From contig CAWGPP010000017.1 of assembly GCA_963824545.1 (NCBI GenBank), positions 1-64,000 on the forward strand: a stretch of DNA of 64,000 bases, written 5' to 3'. This document shows, in pieces, positions 49,874-59,258 of the stretch (position 1 is the stretch's first letter; each line of letters opens with the position of its first letter). The notes under the pieces were generated by a model. The model saw only the letters and a list, made by a program, of their open reading frames with translations, ran no database searches and was not told the origin of the DNA. The DNA is from Bog-532 sp963824545. Its GTDB lineage: Bacteria > Actinomycetota > Actinomycetes > Streptosporangiales > Streptosporangiaceae. Position numbers and translations under genes: made by a program.

Positions 49874-52800
49874 ATGAGTCCAGCCGACCGGCTCATCGGG
49901 CGAGAGCCGGCCTTGGCGGCCGCAAGCTCAGTGCTCGCCGACGCCCTCAGTGGTTCCGGGCAATTCCTGATGATCAGCGGCGAGGCCGGCATCGGCAAGT
50001 CGGCGATGCTGGCCGCGCTGATCAACCAGGCCGGGCCCGATCCCGTTGTCCTGCGCGGGTTCTGCTGGGAGGGCGACGGGACGCCGCCGTACTGGCCGTG
50101 GTCACAGGTCCTGCGGGCTAGCGGTCTGTCGATGAACAAACTAGGTGAGGCGGGCTGGCTGCTGCAGCCCGCCTCCAGGTCGGCAGGCTCGATGAGCGCC
50201 GCCGCCGCGGCCGACGCACAGTTTCGCTTGTTCGAAGCGATATCCCGGTCTCTGAGTGGCTTGGCCGCTGACCGGCCTGTGCTGGTGGTGCTCGACGACC
50301 TGCACTGGGCTGACGAGCCATCGCTGAGACTTCTAGAATTCTTGGCCCACGCCCTCGCCGCAAAGGCTGTGTTGCTGCTCGGCGCCTACCGGGACACCGA
50401 GGCATCCGCGGAGCTGCGCAAGCTCGCCGGCACGGGCAGCAGCTCGCCCTGGTCGGCCTCGCGCTAGCAGAGGTCGAGACCATGGCCCGGGAGCTGGCCG
50501 AGGCGATGGCTGAGCCGGGGCCCTCATCCCAGGTCATCTCTCAGCTGTGGCAACGCAGTGGCGGTAACCCATTCTTCGTCCGCGAGCTGACCCGGCTGCT
50601 GGTAGCGCAGGGCTCGTGGCACGAGCAGACTCAGATCCCGGCCAGTGTCGCGGAGACGTTGCGCCGAAGGCTGGCCCGGCTCTCCACGGGATGCGTACGG
50701 CTGCTGGAGTGGGCGGCCGTCGCGGGCCGCGACATCGACCTCTGTCTGCTGACGCAGGGCGGAGTGGCTGCCGATGAGGCTGCCGCCCTGGGCCTCCTGG
50801 ACGAGGCCCGTCAAGCCGGTGTCATCGCGGGCACCTCCGAACCGCGGTTCACCCACGACCTCTATCGCGAGACCCTCCTCGACGGCCTCGCCGCGCCGGC
50901 CAGAGCCGCAGTCAACCTGTCGGTCGGGAGGGCACTGCAAGCACGGTCGGGCCCCGCGGCGCGGATCGCGGCACATCTCCTTGCCGCAGGAGCCAAGGCA
51001 CGGCAAGACGCCCTCGAGTACTCACTCCAGGCAGCCCGAGAGGCCACCGCCCGCCTCGGACATGAAGATGCCTGCGCGCATTACCTTCGTGCACTCCAGA
51101 TCATCGAGGAACGCGACGCTTCCGACGGCACAGCCGGCGAGCGCACCGGGATCCTGCTGCAGCTCGCCGCATCGCACGAGCGGTCCGGGAACTCCGACCT
51201 GGCTATGCAGCGATTCCTCCAGGCAGCCGAAGCAAGTCGTGCGGCCGGCGATGCAGTTGGACTCGCGGCGGCGGCGCTCGGCGTGCAGACGCTCGGGCAC
51301 AGATCAGGCGCGCAAAACGCCGAGCTGCTCGACCTTCTCCGCGAGGCCTCGGAGCAGCTGGAAGTGACCCACGGCCCGTTGGCCACACAGTCCCGGGTGC
51401 TCGCGGCGCTGGCCCGCACGATGCGGCACGGATCGGACCGCCTGCCTGGTCCCGAGGTCATCCAGACCGCGCACCGGGCCGTGGATCTGGCCGCCGCCGC
51501 GAACGACACGAGTGCCCTGGCGAGGGCAACCCTCGCCGTACACGACGCGATGTGGACGCCCGGCACTGCCGCGGCGCGGCTGCCCGTCATTGCCGAGATG
51601 CTCGACGCCGCCCAGGCCAGTGGCGACGACGATCTGGTGGCCGAAGCACACCTCCTTCGCGCCGCGGCCCTGCTTGAGCTTGGAGAGCCGGACGGCCGAG
51701 ACGAGCTACTCACGTACGTGGCCTTGGCCGGGGACCTGGGTCATGCGCGTGGCCGCTGGGGAGCGCTGACCCGGCAGGCCACGTTCGCCCAGATAGCCGG
51801 CCGGGCCGAGGAGTCAGCGCGGCTCGGCGAGCAGGCGCTGGAACTCGGGCTGGCCATCGGCGAGCCGGACGCCATCGGTTGTTTCTGCACGTCTCGCTAT
51901 GCGCTGGTGGCTCTCGGCGTGCGCGAGCCAGCGACCGGAATGGACGCCTCTGATCCGCTCTGGCCGGCGTTTCCGCTGCTCAAGGCCTGGCCTCCGGCAG
52001 CTCGCGGCGAGGCTGCCGAGGCCGCGGCAGCGCTCGGAGACTTCAGCATCCTGGACATCCCGGTGTGGACTGGCCTGGAAGGGCTCGCTGCGGCAGCCGT
52101 CGTTTTCGCGGTGACAGGCTCTGACACCCAAAGGACCTGGACGTATGAGCAGCTCCGCCCGTACGCCGGGATCCATGTGGTCGTGGGCGGCTGCGCGTCC
52201 TACCACGCCGCCGTCGACCACCACCTCGGCGCACTCGCGGCCTCGCTCGGGGACACTGCCACCGCCGAAGCGCACTTCCGCACTGCCCAGGCGATGCACG
52301 AGCGGCTCGGGGCCGCCGGATGGGCCCGTCTGTCGGAGCAGGCACTGGCGAAGCTCTGTGCCCCACCGGCGAGTCAGGCGCCGAATGAGCTCCGGCTGGT
52401 GAACGGCGTGCGGCTGATCACCTTCCAGGGCAAGCAGGTCCAGGTTCGGGATTCGAAAGGCCTGGGTGACCTCGCGGTCCTGATCGGCGCCCGCGGAGCC
52501 GATGTGCACGTCCTCACCCTGATCGGGCACAAGCTTGCACGCATGGGTGCCGACCCGGTGCTGGACGAGCAGGCAAAGGCGGTGTTCAAGTCACGGCTGG
52601 CTGACCTTGCCCGGGAGATCGACGACGCCGACGCCGCGGGCAGCCCCGAGCGAGCCGAGACGCTGCGCTCCGAACGCGATGCGCTCATCCGCGAGCTTGG
52701 CGCTGCCGCCGGACTAGGCGGCCGGGACAGGAAACTCGGCGATGAGACGGAGCGGGCACGAAAGACCGTCAGCGCCCGAGTGCGTGATGCCCTGTCCAAG

Positions 52801-52908
52801 ATCGAACGTGTGCACCCCGAACTCGGCGCACACCTGCGCAGCGCCCTGCAGATGGGAACCGTCTGCTCCTACAAACCGTCCGCGTCCACCACGTGGAAGG
52901 TGAGCTAG
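49874..52908 (+). pseudogene. Large AAA ATPase/TPR signalling regulator, frameshifted
   Basis: The first frame (49874-50467) has an AAA/NACHT-like ATPase with Walker A GEAGIGKS (36-43) and Walker B VLVVLDDLHWAD (136-147). The second frame (to 52908) continues the ATPase (GGNPFFVRELTRLL, TLRRRLARLS) and a long TPR array. The C-terminal domain (GKQVQVRDSKGLGDLAVLI, then LGGRDRKLGDETERARKTVS and HLRSALQMGTVCSY) is typical of this actinobacterial family. Adding one G in the GGG run near 50431-50434 joins the frames as LAGTGQQLALVGLALAEVETMA. The repaired protein is about 1011 residues. It is probably a STAND-like regulator of its neighbour methyltransferase. No LuxR HTH is seen at the C terminus. 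Confidence 0.82.
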
Positions 52909-52919
52909 CGGCGTGCCAG

Positions 52920-53115
52920 CGTCGCCGGAGATGCCGTCCAGCAGGCGGATGACGGCGGTCACCTGCCGATGGGCAGGGACCTTGCGGAGCAGGAGTTTCC
53001 TGAGCACGAACGGCCCCATCAGGACTGACGTGGCCACGTCGAGGTTCACGTGATCATCCAGCCGGGGAAGTAGGACAGAAGACCCTACCGGACTGACCCA
53101 GTGCCGTGCCGCGGC
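52920..53115 (-). pseudogene. C-terminal remnant of a TetR-family regulator
   Basis: The minus-strand sequence NLDVATSVLMGPFVLRKLL, then RQVTAVIRLLDGI, matches the C-terminal dimerisation helices of TetR regulators. No DNA-binding domain precedes it, and the frame runs on into the antisense of the AAA gene. It is the only recognisable content of the 394-bp stretch 52909-53302. Confidence 0.45.
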
Positions 53116-53302
53116 CCGGAATTCAGTGAGCTCGCTGCTGACTCCGCCGGGGCCACCAGGCGGCGTCCTCGGGCCGCTCCGCGATCGACCCCGCTTGGCG
53201 CGGGTCACGCAGGCGGCAGGTTGGCGGTTGTGTGCGCATCAGCGAGCGCTCACGGCTGGGGGCAACGTCCCGGGTTGGCCGCTTCTTCCGCGGGAACGTG
53301 CG

Positions 53303-54547
53303 TCACCAGGTGACGGGCAGCTCGTGCAGGCCGTAGACGAACGCGTCGTCCTTGACCGGAAGCTTGTCCAGCGGGACGGCCAGCCGTAGCCCCGGAATCC
53401 GGCGGAACAGCGTCTCGTAGACGATGGCCAGCTCGGCCCGCGCCAGGCTCTGCCCGAGACACTGGTGCGGGCCGTATCCGAAGGCCACGTGCGGCCGGAT
53501 CCGGCGCGCCGGGTCGAGCGTGCCCGGATCGGGGAACACCGCGGGATCGTGGTTGGCGGCCAGCACGGAGATGATCACTCCTTCCCCGGCCCGGACCTTC
53601 GTGCCGCCGATCTCGGTGTCGGCCAGCGCGACCCGGCCGGTCCCGATGTCGGCGATCGAGAAGTACCGGAGCATTTCCTCCACGGCCTGCGGGACCAGGC
53701 CCGGATCGGTGACGGCGGGCCGCAGCGTCGCGGGATCCCGCAGGACCGCCAGGGTGCCGAGCGAGATCATGTTGGCCGTCGTCTCGTGCCCGGCCACCAG
53801 CAGCAGGAAGGCCAGGCTGACCAGGTCCCGGTGGTCCTCCTCGCTGGCCGGGGCTCGCTGTGCGGCCCGCCGGCCGAGCAAGGTGTCGCCGGGCGTGGCC
53901 TCCTCCGCCGAGACCAGCTCCTCCAGGAACGCGAAAAGCTCGCGCAGTGCCTCGAACCGCTGCTCCGCGGGCACCCGGTGGCTGAGCAGCATCATGCTGC
54001 GGGACTGGAAGAACTCGTGTCGCGCGTACGGCACCCCGAGCAGCTCGCAGATGACCTCCGACGGCACCGGCAGCGCCAGCGCCGACACGAGGTCGGCGGG
54101 CGGGCCGCCCGCCAGGATCGCGTCGATCCGCTCGTCGACGATCTGCTGGATCCGCGGCCGCATCCCCTGCACCCGCCGGGCCGTGAACTCGCCGATGACG
54201 GCGTGGCGCGCCGCGGTGTGATCCGGCGGGTCCATGCCGATCAGGGAGGCCCCGCGGCTGCGCGCCCGCCGCTGCGCAGGCGTCAGCGCGGGCCGCGGCG
54301 CCGCGGCCGGCGGGGCGGGCCGCTGCTGCGGCATCGGGAACGACGGATCGGAGCGGTCGGCGGTGAATTCCGGCGCGGCCAGTGCCGCCCGCGCGTCCGC
54401 CATCCGTGTCACCAGCCATGTCAGCGTGCCGCCGGGCAGTTCCGCCGTCGCCAGACCGGGACGCGTACGCAACTGGCCGTACTCCGGTGGCGTGCGGAAC
54501 GGGCAGCCGCGGGGGAGCGGAAGGCTCGCATCCGGCCGTTCGCGCAC
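53303..54547 (-). CDS. Cytochrome P450 (CYP105/107-like)
   Basis: A 414-residue soluble P450. The I-helix motif is LLVAGHETTAN, the K-helix E-x-x-R is EEMLR, and PERF-like residues are near FPDPGTLDPAR. The haem-binding loop is FGYGPHQCLGQSLARAEL with the Cys ligand intact. GTG 54547 is chosen because GAGGGGA lies at the right distance; the longer frame upstream would overlap the neighbour's promoter. No dedicated ferredoxin gene is adjacent. The substrate is unknown. Confidence 0.9.
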   Translation of the reverse strand: MRERPDASLPLPRGCPFRTPPEYGQLRTRPGLATAELPGGTLTWLVTRMADARAALAAPEFTADRSDPSFPMPQQRPAPPAAAPRPALTPAQRRARSRGASLIGMDPPDHTAARHAVIGEFTARRVQGMRPRIQQIVDERIDAILAGGPPADLVSALALPVPSEVICELLGVPYARHEFFQSRSMMLLSHRVPAEQRFEALRELFAFLEELVSAEEATPGDTLLGRRAAQRAPASEEDHRDLVSLAFLLLVAGHETTANMISLGTLAVLRDPATLRPAVTDPGLVPQAVEEMLRYFSIADIGTGRVALADTEIGGTKVRAGEGVIISVLAANHDPAVFPDPGTLDPARRIRPHVAFGYGPHQCLGQSLARAELAIVYETLFRRIPGLRLAVPLDKLPVKDDAFVYGLHELPVTW

Positions 54548-54755
54548 GCTTACGTCCCCTCGTCGCGGTAGGGACCGGCCCTGGCAGGCACGCCATTGCG
54601 GCCGCCCGCGGCCGGTGCCGCTTATGTCCGTTTCTATCACCGGTTCACCGCCCTGCTGGCCGGCGGCTTGCGCAGGGCCGTCCCCGGGAGATAGTGGAAG
54701 AGGCGATGACGGGAGAAACGGGACGCGCCGGCCACGGCCGGGAAGGGATTCATCG

Positions 54756-55295
54756 ATGCTCTGCACCTTCGGCTTCGAGCGCATCGGCGTGCTGATCAGC
54801 GACCTCTACTTCGTCGACCCCAACCCCGGTAAGGGGCAGGAGGGCGCGGAGCACGGGGTCCGGCTGGAACTGCGGGTGCTCGAACGCGGGGACCTCAAGG
54901 GGTCGATCTACTCCGCTCAGCCGATTTCCGTCGGCCAGCCCATCTGGCGGGTCGACCTGCTGGAATCGGTTGCCGGAAAGCCGGGCAGCTTCGACCGGAC
55001 TCATCACCACCCGGCCTTCACGGGCTGGGAGCCGGGCCGCCGCGTGTTCGTCAGGGAGCTTTCCGCGGACCCGACCGCCTGGCTGGCGGGAAAACTGTCG
55101 GACCTGCCGCAGGTGCTCAAGGACGTCGGCGTCGCCGCGGACGTGGCCGGCCCGGACGACGCGGAAAACCTCCGCCGCGCGGTCCCGGACATCCTGGAAA
55201 CGACCGAGCGGCTGCTCGGTCAGGTACGGCGGGGTGAGCTGGGCACCGCCCCGGCCGGCGGCCCCGCCGACAACGTACGGGCCGGCTGGCTCTAG
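54756..55295 (+). CDS. Conserved protein of unknown function
   Basis: A 179-residue protein from ATG 54756 with GGAAGGG upstream. Visible features are a beta-rich N terminus (CTFGFERIGVLISDLYFVDP, RLELRVLERGDLKGSIYSAQP, then IWRVDLLESV) and a helical C-terminal half (DLPQVLKDVGVAADVAG). A His cluster, DRTHHHPAF, could bind metal. Similar hypothetical proteins occur in other actinomycetes, but I know no function. It diverges from the P450. Confidence 0.72.
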   Translation: MLCTFGFERIGVLISDLYFVDPNPGKGQEGAEHGVRLELRVLERGDLKGSIYSAQPISVGQPIWRVDLLESVAGKPGSFDRTHHHPAFTGWEPGRRVFVRELSADPTAWLAGKLSDLPQVLKDVGVAADVAGPDDAENLRRAVPDILETTERLLGQVRRGELGTAPAGGPADNVRAGWL

Positions 55296-55419
55296 GGCAC
55301 TGGTCACGTCGTCATCGGGGGTGATGGGCCGGTGTCATCGTCGATCACTCTGTGCTACCATCCGCATCGTTTGGGTAATCAATGGTATGCAGCTATCTCA
55401 CAGCTCACCGGGGGGATCC

Positions 55420-56749
55420 ATGCACGTGAGATACAGGATGACCGCGCTGGCCGCGGCGACGGCCGGGGGGCTGGCGCTGGCCGGGCTGACGGGGGCGGCG
55501 CCGGCGCTGGCCAAGCCGATACCAACGCCGATCCACGTGCCGTGCAGCCCGGACGCGCTGTCCAGCGCGATCAGCGGCGCGGCCGGCGGCGATGTGCTGT
55601 ACCTGGCCACGAACTGCACCTATCTGCTGACGAGCGCGCTGCCCGACGTGGCCGTACCGCTCACCCTCTACGGCTTCAACAGCACGATCGAGCGCAGCTC
55701 GGACGGCGGCACGCCGGACTTCAGCCTGCTGACGCTGGCGACCGGCGGGAGCCTGGCGGTCGACAACGTGAACTTCGCCAACGGCGCCGCATCGGCCTAC
55801 GGCGGCGGCATTGACGCCGAGTACGGTCCGGTGTCGGTGACCGGCGGCACCTTCACCGGCAACTACTCCGGTGACTACGGTGGCGCCATCTTCAGTGATG
55901 ACGGCATCTCGGTGCACGGTGCCACCTTCACCGGCAACTCCGCCGACCAGTACAGCGGTGCGATCGAGATCGATGACAGTGGGACGGTATCCGGGTCCAC
56001 GTTCACCCACAACACCTCCCAGTACGGGGGGGCCATCGACGTCGACACCGGGACGGCGACCGTGAGATCGTCGACCTTCATCAAGAACGGTTCCTCCGTG
56101 TACGGCGGTGCCATGGAGCTCGACTCCGGCTCACTGGCCGTGCGCAGCAGCTCCTTTTACCAGAACTCCGCGCCCTACGGCGGCGCCATCGAGGTCGAGG
56201 CCGGCGATCTCACCGTCAGCAACGGCTACTTCCAGCAGAACACCGCTAAGGACGGCGGGGGCATTGTCAACTATGCCGATATGACGCTGGAAGGCAGCGG
56301 GTTCCGCGACAACCAGGCCACGTCTGGCGGGGGCGTGGAGAACGACAGCAACGCGACGGTCACCGGTGGCACCTTCACCGGCGACACGGCCGAATACGGC
56401 GGCGGCTGGTACAACGATGGCACCCTGACGATGACCGGCGCCTCGTTCAGCTCCAACCACGCGGTGCAGGGCGGCGGTATGTACAACGAGGATGAGGCCA
56501 CGATCGGCAGCAGCGGGTTCCAGTACAACGCCGCGTCGGATCGGGGAGGCGGCTCTCTTCGAGGACGGTACCTTCGCACACCTCAGTGACAGCAAGGTCT
56601 TCTCCAACCACGCGCCCTCCGGCGGGGGTGGCGGTATCTACGACGACGACTCCACCGCGGACACCGTCACGCTGACGAACACCAACGTGGTGATCAATAC
56701 CGTGAACAACTGCTCGCCGGCCGCCTCGGTGCCCGGCTGCATCGGCTGA
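55420..56749 (+). pseudogene. Secreted right-handed parallel beta-helix protein, frameshifted near the C terminus
   Basis: A signal peptide (MTALAAATAGGLALAGLTGA, then A-L-A) begins the protein at ATG 55420, preceded by GGGGGA. The body is a series of 20-24-residue coils with Y-G-G-A/G-I and F-T-G-N repeats (SVHGATFTGNSADQYSGAI and the like), typical of pectate-lyase-like or polymorphic-outer-membrane-type beta-helices. The first frame stops at 56589. The last coils (LFEDGTFAHLSDSKVFSNHA, then GGGGGIYDDDS and NCSPAASVPGCIG) are in the next frame, consistent with one extra G near 56550. The repaired length is 442 residues. No catalytic residues of a lyase are obvious, so it may be structural or adhesive. 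Confidence 0.8.
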
Positions 56750-56785
56750 GCGTCCGGCCGGGCTGAGCGTCCGGCCGGGCTGAGT
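56746..56785. repeat. 17-bp repeat carrying the stop codon of the beta-helix gene
   Basis: CTGAGCGTCCGGCCGGG occurs twice in full, and a third CTGAG follows. The TGA of the first copy is the gene stop (56747-56749), so the stop codon is triplicated. Confidence 0.75.
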
Positions 56786-56930
56786 ACGGGGGACCAGCGG
56801 GCGGCTTGCGGGCCGCCGGCTGGTCCCCGCGCCATGAGACGGGGCCAAGCCGGGGTTCAGCCCGGCCCGCTGTCGGTGGCCGGGTCTACCGTGGGCGGGG
56901 AAACGATCCCAGCGTGAACAAGGGGAAACC

Positions 56931-57485
56931 ATGACCACGCTTGAGAACCGGCCGAACACCGCTCTCCTCGTCATCGACGTGCAGAACGGCGTCGTCGAGG
57001 GGGCGCACGAGCGGGACGCGGTCGTCGCGAACATCGGCAGCCTGGTCGAGAAGGCACGGCAGCAACGGGTACCCGTGGTCTGGGTGCAGCACTCCGACGA
57101 GGAGCTGGCCCGGGAAAGCGACGCCTGGCGGATCGTCCCTGAGCTGGCTCCGGGCGACGCGGAGCCGCTTGTCGAGAAGAACTACGGCGACTCCTTCGAG
57201 GACACCACGCTGGAGACCGTCCTGTCGGGCCTCGGGGCCGGGCGGCTCTTCATCGCCGGTGCGGAGACCGATGCGTGCATCCGTTGTACCCTCCACGGCG
57301 CGTTCACCAGGGGGTATGACGCGATCCTGGTCAGCGACGCCCACACGACGGGGGACCGGACAGCGTGGGGGGCGCCGCCGCCGGATCAGGTCATCGCGCA
57401 CACCAACCTGTACTGGACCTACCAGACGGCCCCCGGGCGGACCGCGGGCACGGCCGAGACCAAGAACGTCAACTTCGGCGGTTAG
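56931..57485 (+). CDS. Isochorismatase-like cysteine hydrolase
   Basis: A 184-residue hydrolase. The catalytic triad is visible as Asp in LLVIDVQNGV, Lys in LVEKNYGDSF and Cys in GAETDACIRCTLHGAF. Members hydrolyse amides such as nicotinamide or act on isochorismate; the specificity cannot be read here. The ATG at 56931 is preceded by AAGGGGAA. Confidence 0.88.
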   Translation: MTTLENRPNTALLVIDVQNGVVEGAHERDAVVANIGSLVEKARQQRVPVVWVQHSDEELARESDAWRIVPELAPGDAEPLVEKNYGDSFEDTTLETVLSGLGAGRLFIAGAETDACIRCTLHGAFTRGYDAILVSDAHTTGDRTAWGAPPPDQVIAHTNLYWTYQTAPGRTAGTAETKNVNFGG

Positions 57486-57646
57486 GCCCGGCCGCGCCGG
57501 GGTCGATGTCCGGCCGTGAATTTCGCCAGCCTGCGTCGATGTCGCGGCTATTTCGCGATGGCCCGGGATGGGACACCTTAGCTGTTAACGCATGTCTCCG
57601 GCAGGACTAGGCTGAGGCTTATCCGGGTGGTGTAAGGGGGCATGTA

Positions 57647-57892
57647 TTGACCGAGGACTCGTCGGCCATCGGCTCGGTGGGCATCCTTACGGTTGGCACG
57701 CGGGGGGAACGCGGCCCGGGAGAAGTCCGGATCAAGATCCGTGGCGGCTCGGAAGCATTCATTGCCTGGTCGGAGAAGCCGTTGCCGAAAGGTGCGACCG
57801 TCCTCGTCACCGAGTGGCGCGGGGCGCGCGCGGTCGACGTGATGGCGTGGGCCAGCGACCCGCTTGACGAGCTGGGCGACTATGGCGCCTGA
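57647..57892 (+). CDS. Short NfeD-like OB-fold protein
   Basis: An 81-residue protein from TTG 57647, with AAGGGGG upstream. IGSVGILTVGTRGERGPGEV, then PLPKGATVLVTEWRGARAVDV, resembles the C-terminal OB fold of NfeD. The usual transmembrane helices are absent. It precedes the flotillin gene by 80 bp, matching the common nfeD-flotillin pairing. Confidence 0.72.
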   Translation: MTEDSSAIGSVGILTVGTRGERGPGEVRIKIRGGSEAFIAWSEKPLPKGATVLVTEWRGARAVDVMAWASDPLDELGDYGA

Positions 57893-57972
57893 GGCGCCGG
57901 AAACCCGCAAGAGAAAGACGCCGGCTCACCCGAAAAGCCGGCGGGAAGGTAAGCCGGTTTAGGAGATGAGCA

Positions 57973-59148
57973 ATGTTCGGATTCCGCGTTCCAGCGCCCG
58001 ATGAGGCCCTGCTGATTTCTGGGGGAAGGGCCGGTCGCACCGGTGCGCCTTTCCGGGTGGTCACCGGCCGCGGGGCCTATGTCATGCCCGCGTTCCGTAA
58101 GGCGCGTTACCTCACGCTCAGTCTTCAGGAGGCGGAAGTCGCCGAAACCTGCGTGACCAAGCAGGGCATTTCCCTGAACGTCCGGGCGGTGATCGCCTTC
58201 AAGGTGGGCAACGACGAGGAAAGCATCGTCAACGCCGGGCAGCGTTTCCTGTCCGACCAGGACCAGATGACGATTCTCACCGGGCGGATCTTCGCCGGTC
58301 ACCTCCGTTCGATCATCGGCTCGATGACCGTCGAGGAGATCGTCACCGAGCGGCAGAAGCTGGCCAGCGAGGTGCTCGACGGCTCCAAGGCCGAGATGGC
58401 CACCATCGGCCTGACCGTCGACGCGCTCCAGATCCAGTCCATCGATGACATGGGGGCCGGGTACATCGCCGCGATGGCCTCGCCGCACAACGCGGCCATC
58501 CAGCGGCAGGCGAAGATCGCCCAGTCGCAGGCCGACCAGGCGGCCGCCCAGGCCCAGCAGGAGTCGCAGCGCCAGCAGGCCGAGTACGCGCGGCAGACGT
58601 CGGTCGTGCAGGCGCAGTACAAGGCGGAGGTGGACAAGGCGCAGGCCGAGGCGGCGCAGGCCGGGCCGCTGGCCCAGGCGCACGCGCAGCAGGCGGTCAT
58701 CCAGGCCCAGGCGGATCTGGCCCAGCGCCAGGCCGAACTGCGGCAGCAGCAGCTGGTGTCCGAGGTGGTCAAGCCCGCGCAGGCCGAGGCCGAGCGGGTC
58801 CGGATCCTGGCCCAGGCCGACGCCGAGCGGACCCGGATCCAGGCCGAGGCCGCCGCCTCGAACAACCGCGTCGCGCTGGACCAGATGCTGATCAGCCAGC
58901 TCCCGCAGATCGTCAAGGAAGCGGCGGGCGGCCTGGCCGGGGCCAACGTCAGCGTGCTGAACGGCGCTGACGGGCTCGGTGAGATCGCCGCCGGCCTGGT
59001 CAGCCAGGGCCTGACGATCCTGGAGTCGGTCCGCCGGAGCGTGGGGGACCAGGCCGGTACGCCCTCCGGCAACGGCATGAGCCCGCGCCGCCTGGCCCAG
59101 GCGCCCGCCGCGTCCTCCGGCCCGGCTGGCGGCCAGGGCGGCGACTGA
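57973..59148 (+). CDS. Flotillin/SPFH-domain protein
   Basis: A 391-residue protein. The SPFH domain occupies about 1-170 (PDEALLISGG, FRVVTGRGAYVMP, ILTGRIFAGHLRSIIGSMTVEEI). A long Ala/Gln/Glu-rich coiled coil (about 175-310) is typical of flotillins, and a disordered tail follows. There is no strong N-terminal transmembrane helix, so membrane association may be by partial insertion or through a partner. It probably organises membrane microdomains with the NfeD-like protein. Confidence 0.88.
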   Translation: MFGFRVPAPDEALLISGGRAGRTGAPFRVVTGRGAYVMPAFRKARYLTLSLQEAEVAETCVTKQGISLNVRAVIAFKVGNDEESIVNAGQRFLSDQDQMTILTGRIFAGHLRSIIGSMTVEEIVTERQKLASEVLDGSKAEMATIGLTVDALQIQSIDDMGAGYIAAMASPHNAAIQRQAKIAQSQADQAAAQAQQESQRQQAEYARQTSVVQAQYKAEVDKAQAEAAQAGPLAQAHAQQAVIQAQADLAQRQAELRQQQLVSEVVKPAQAEAERVRILAQADAERTRIQAEAAASNNRVALDQMLISQLPQIVKEAAGGLAGANVSVLNGADGLGEIAAGLVSQGLTILESVRRSVGDQAGTPSGNGMSPRRLAQAPAASSGPAGGQGGD

Positions 59149-59258
59149 CCCAGTGCCGGGCGGCGCGTGACCCGGGTGCTGGGCGGCGCGCCCGCCCGGA
59201 CACGCCGGAGCCGCCGGCGGCCAGGCCGCCAGCGGCTCCGGGGACGGGCGAGGGCCGG

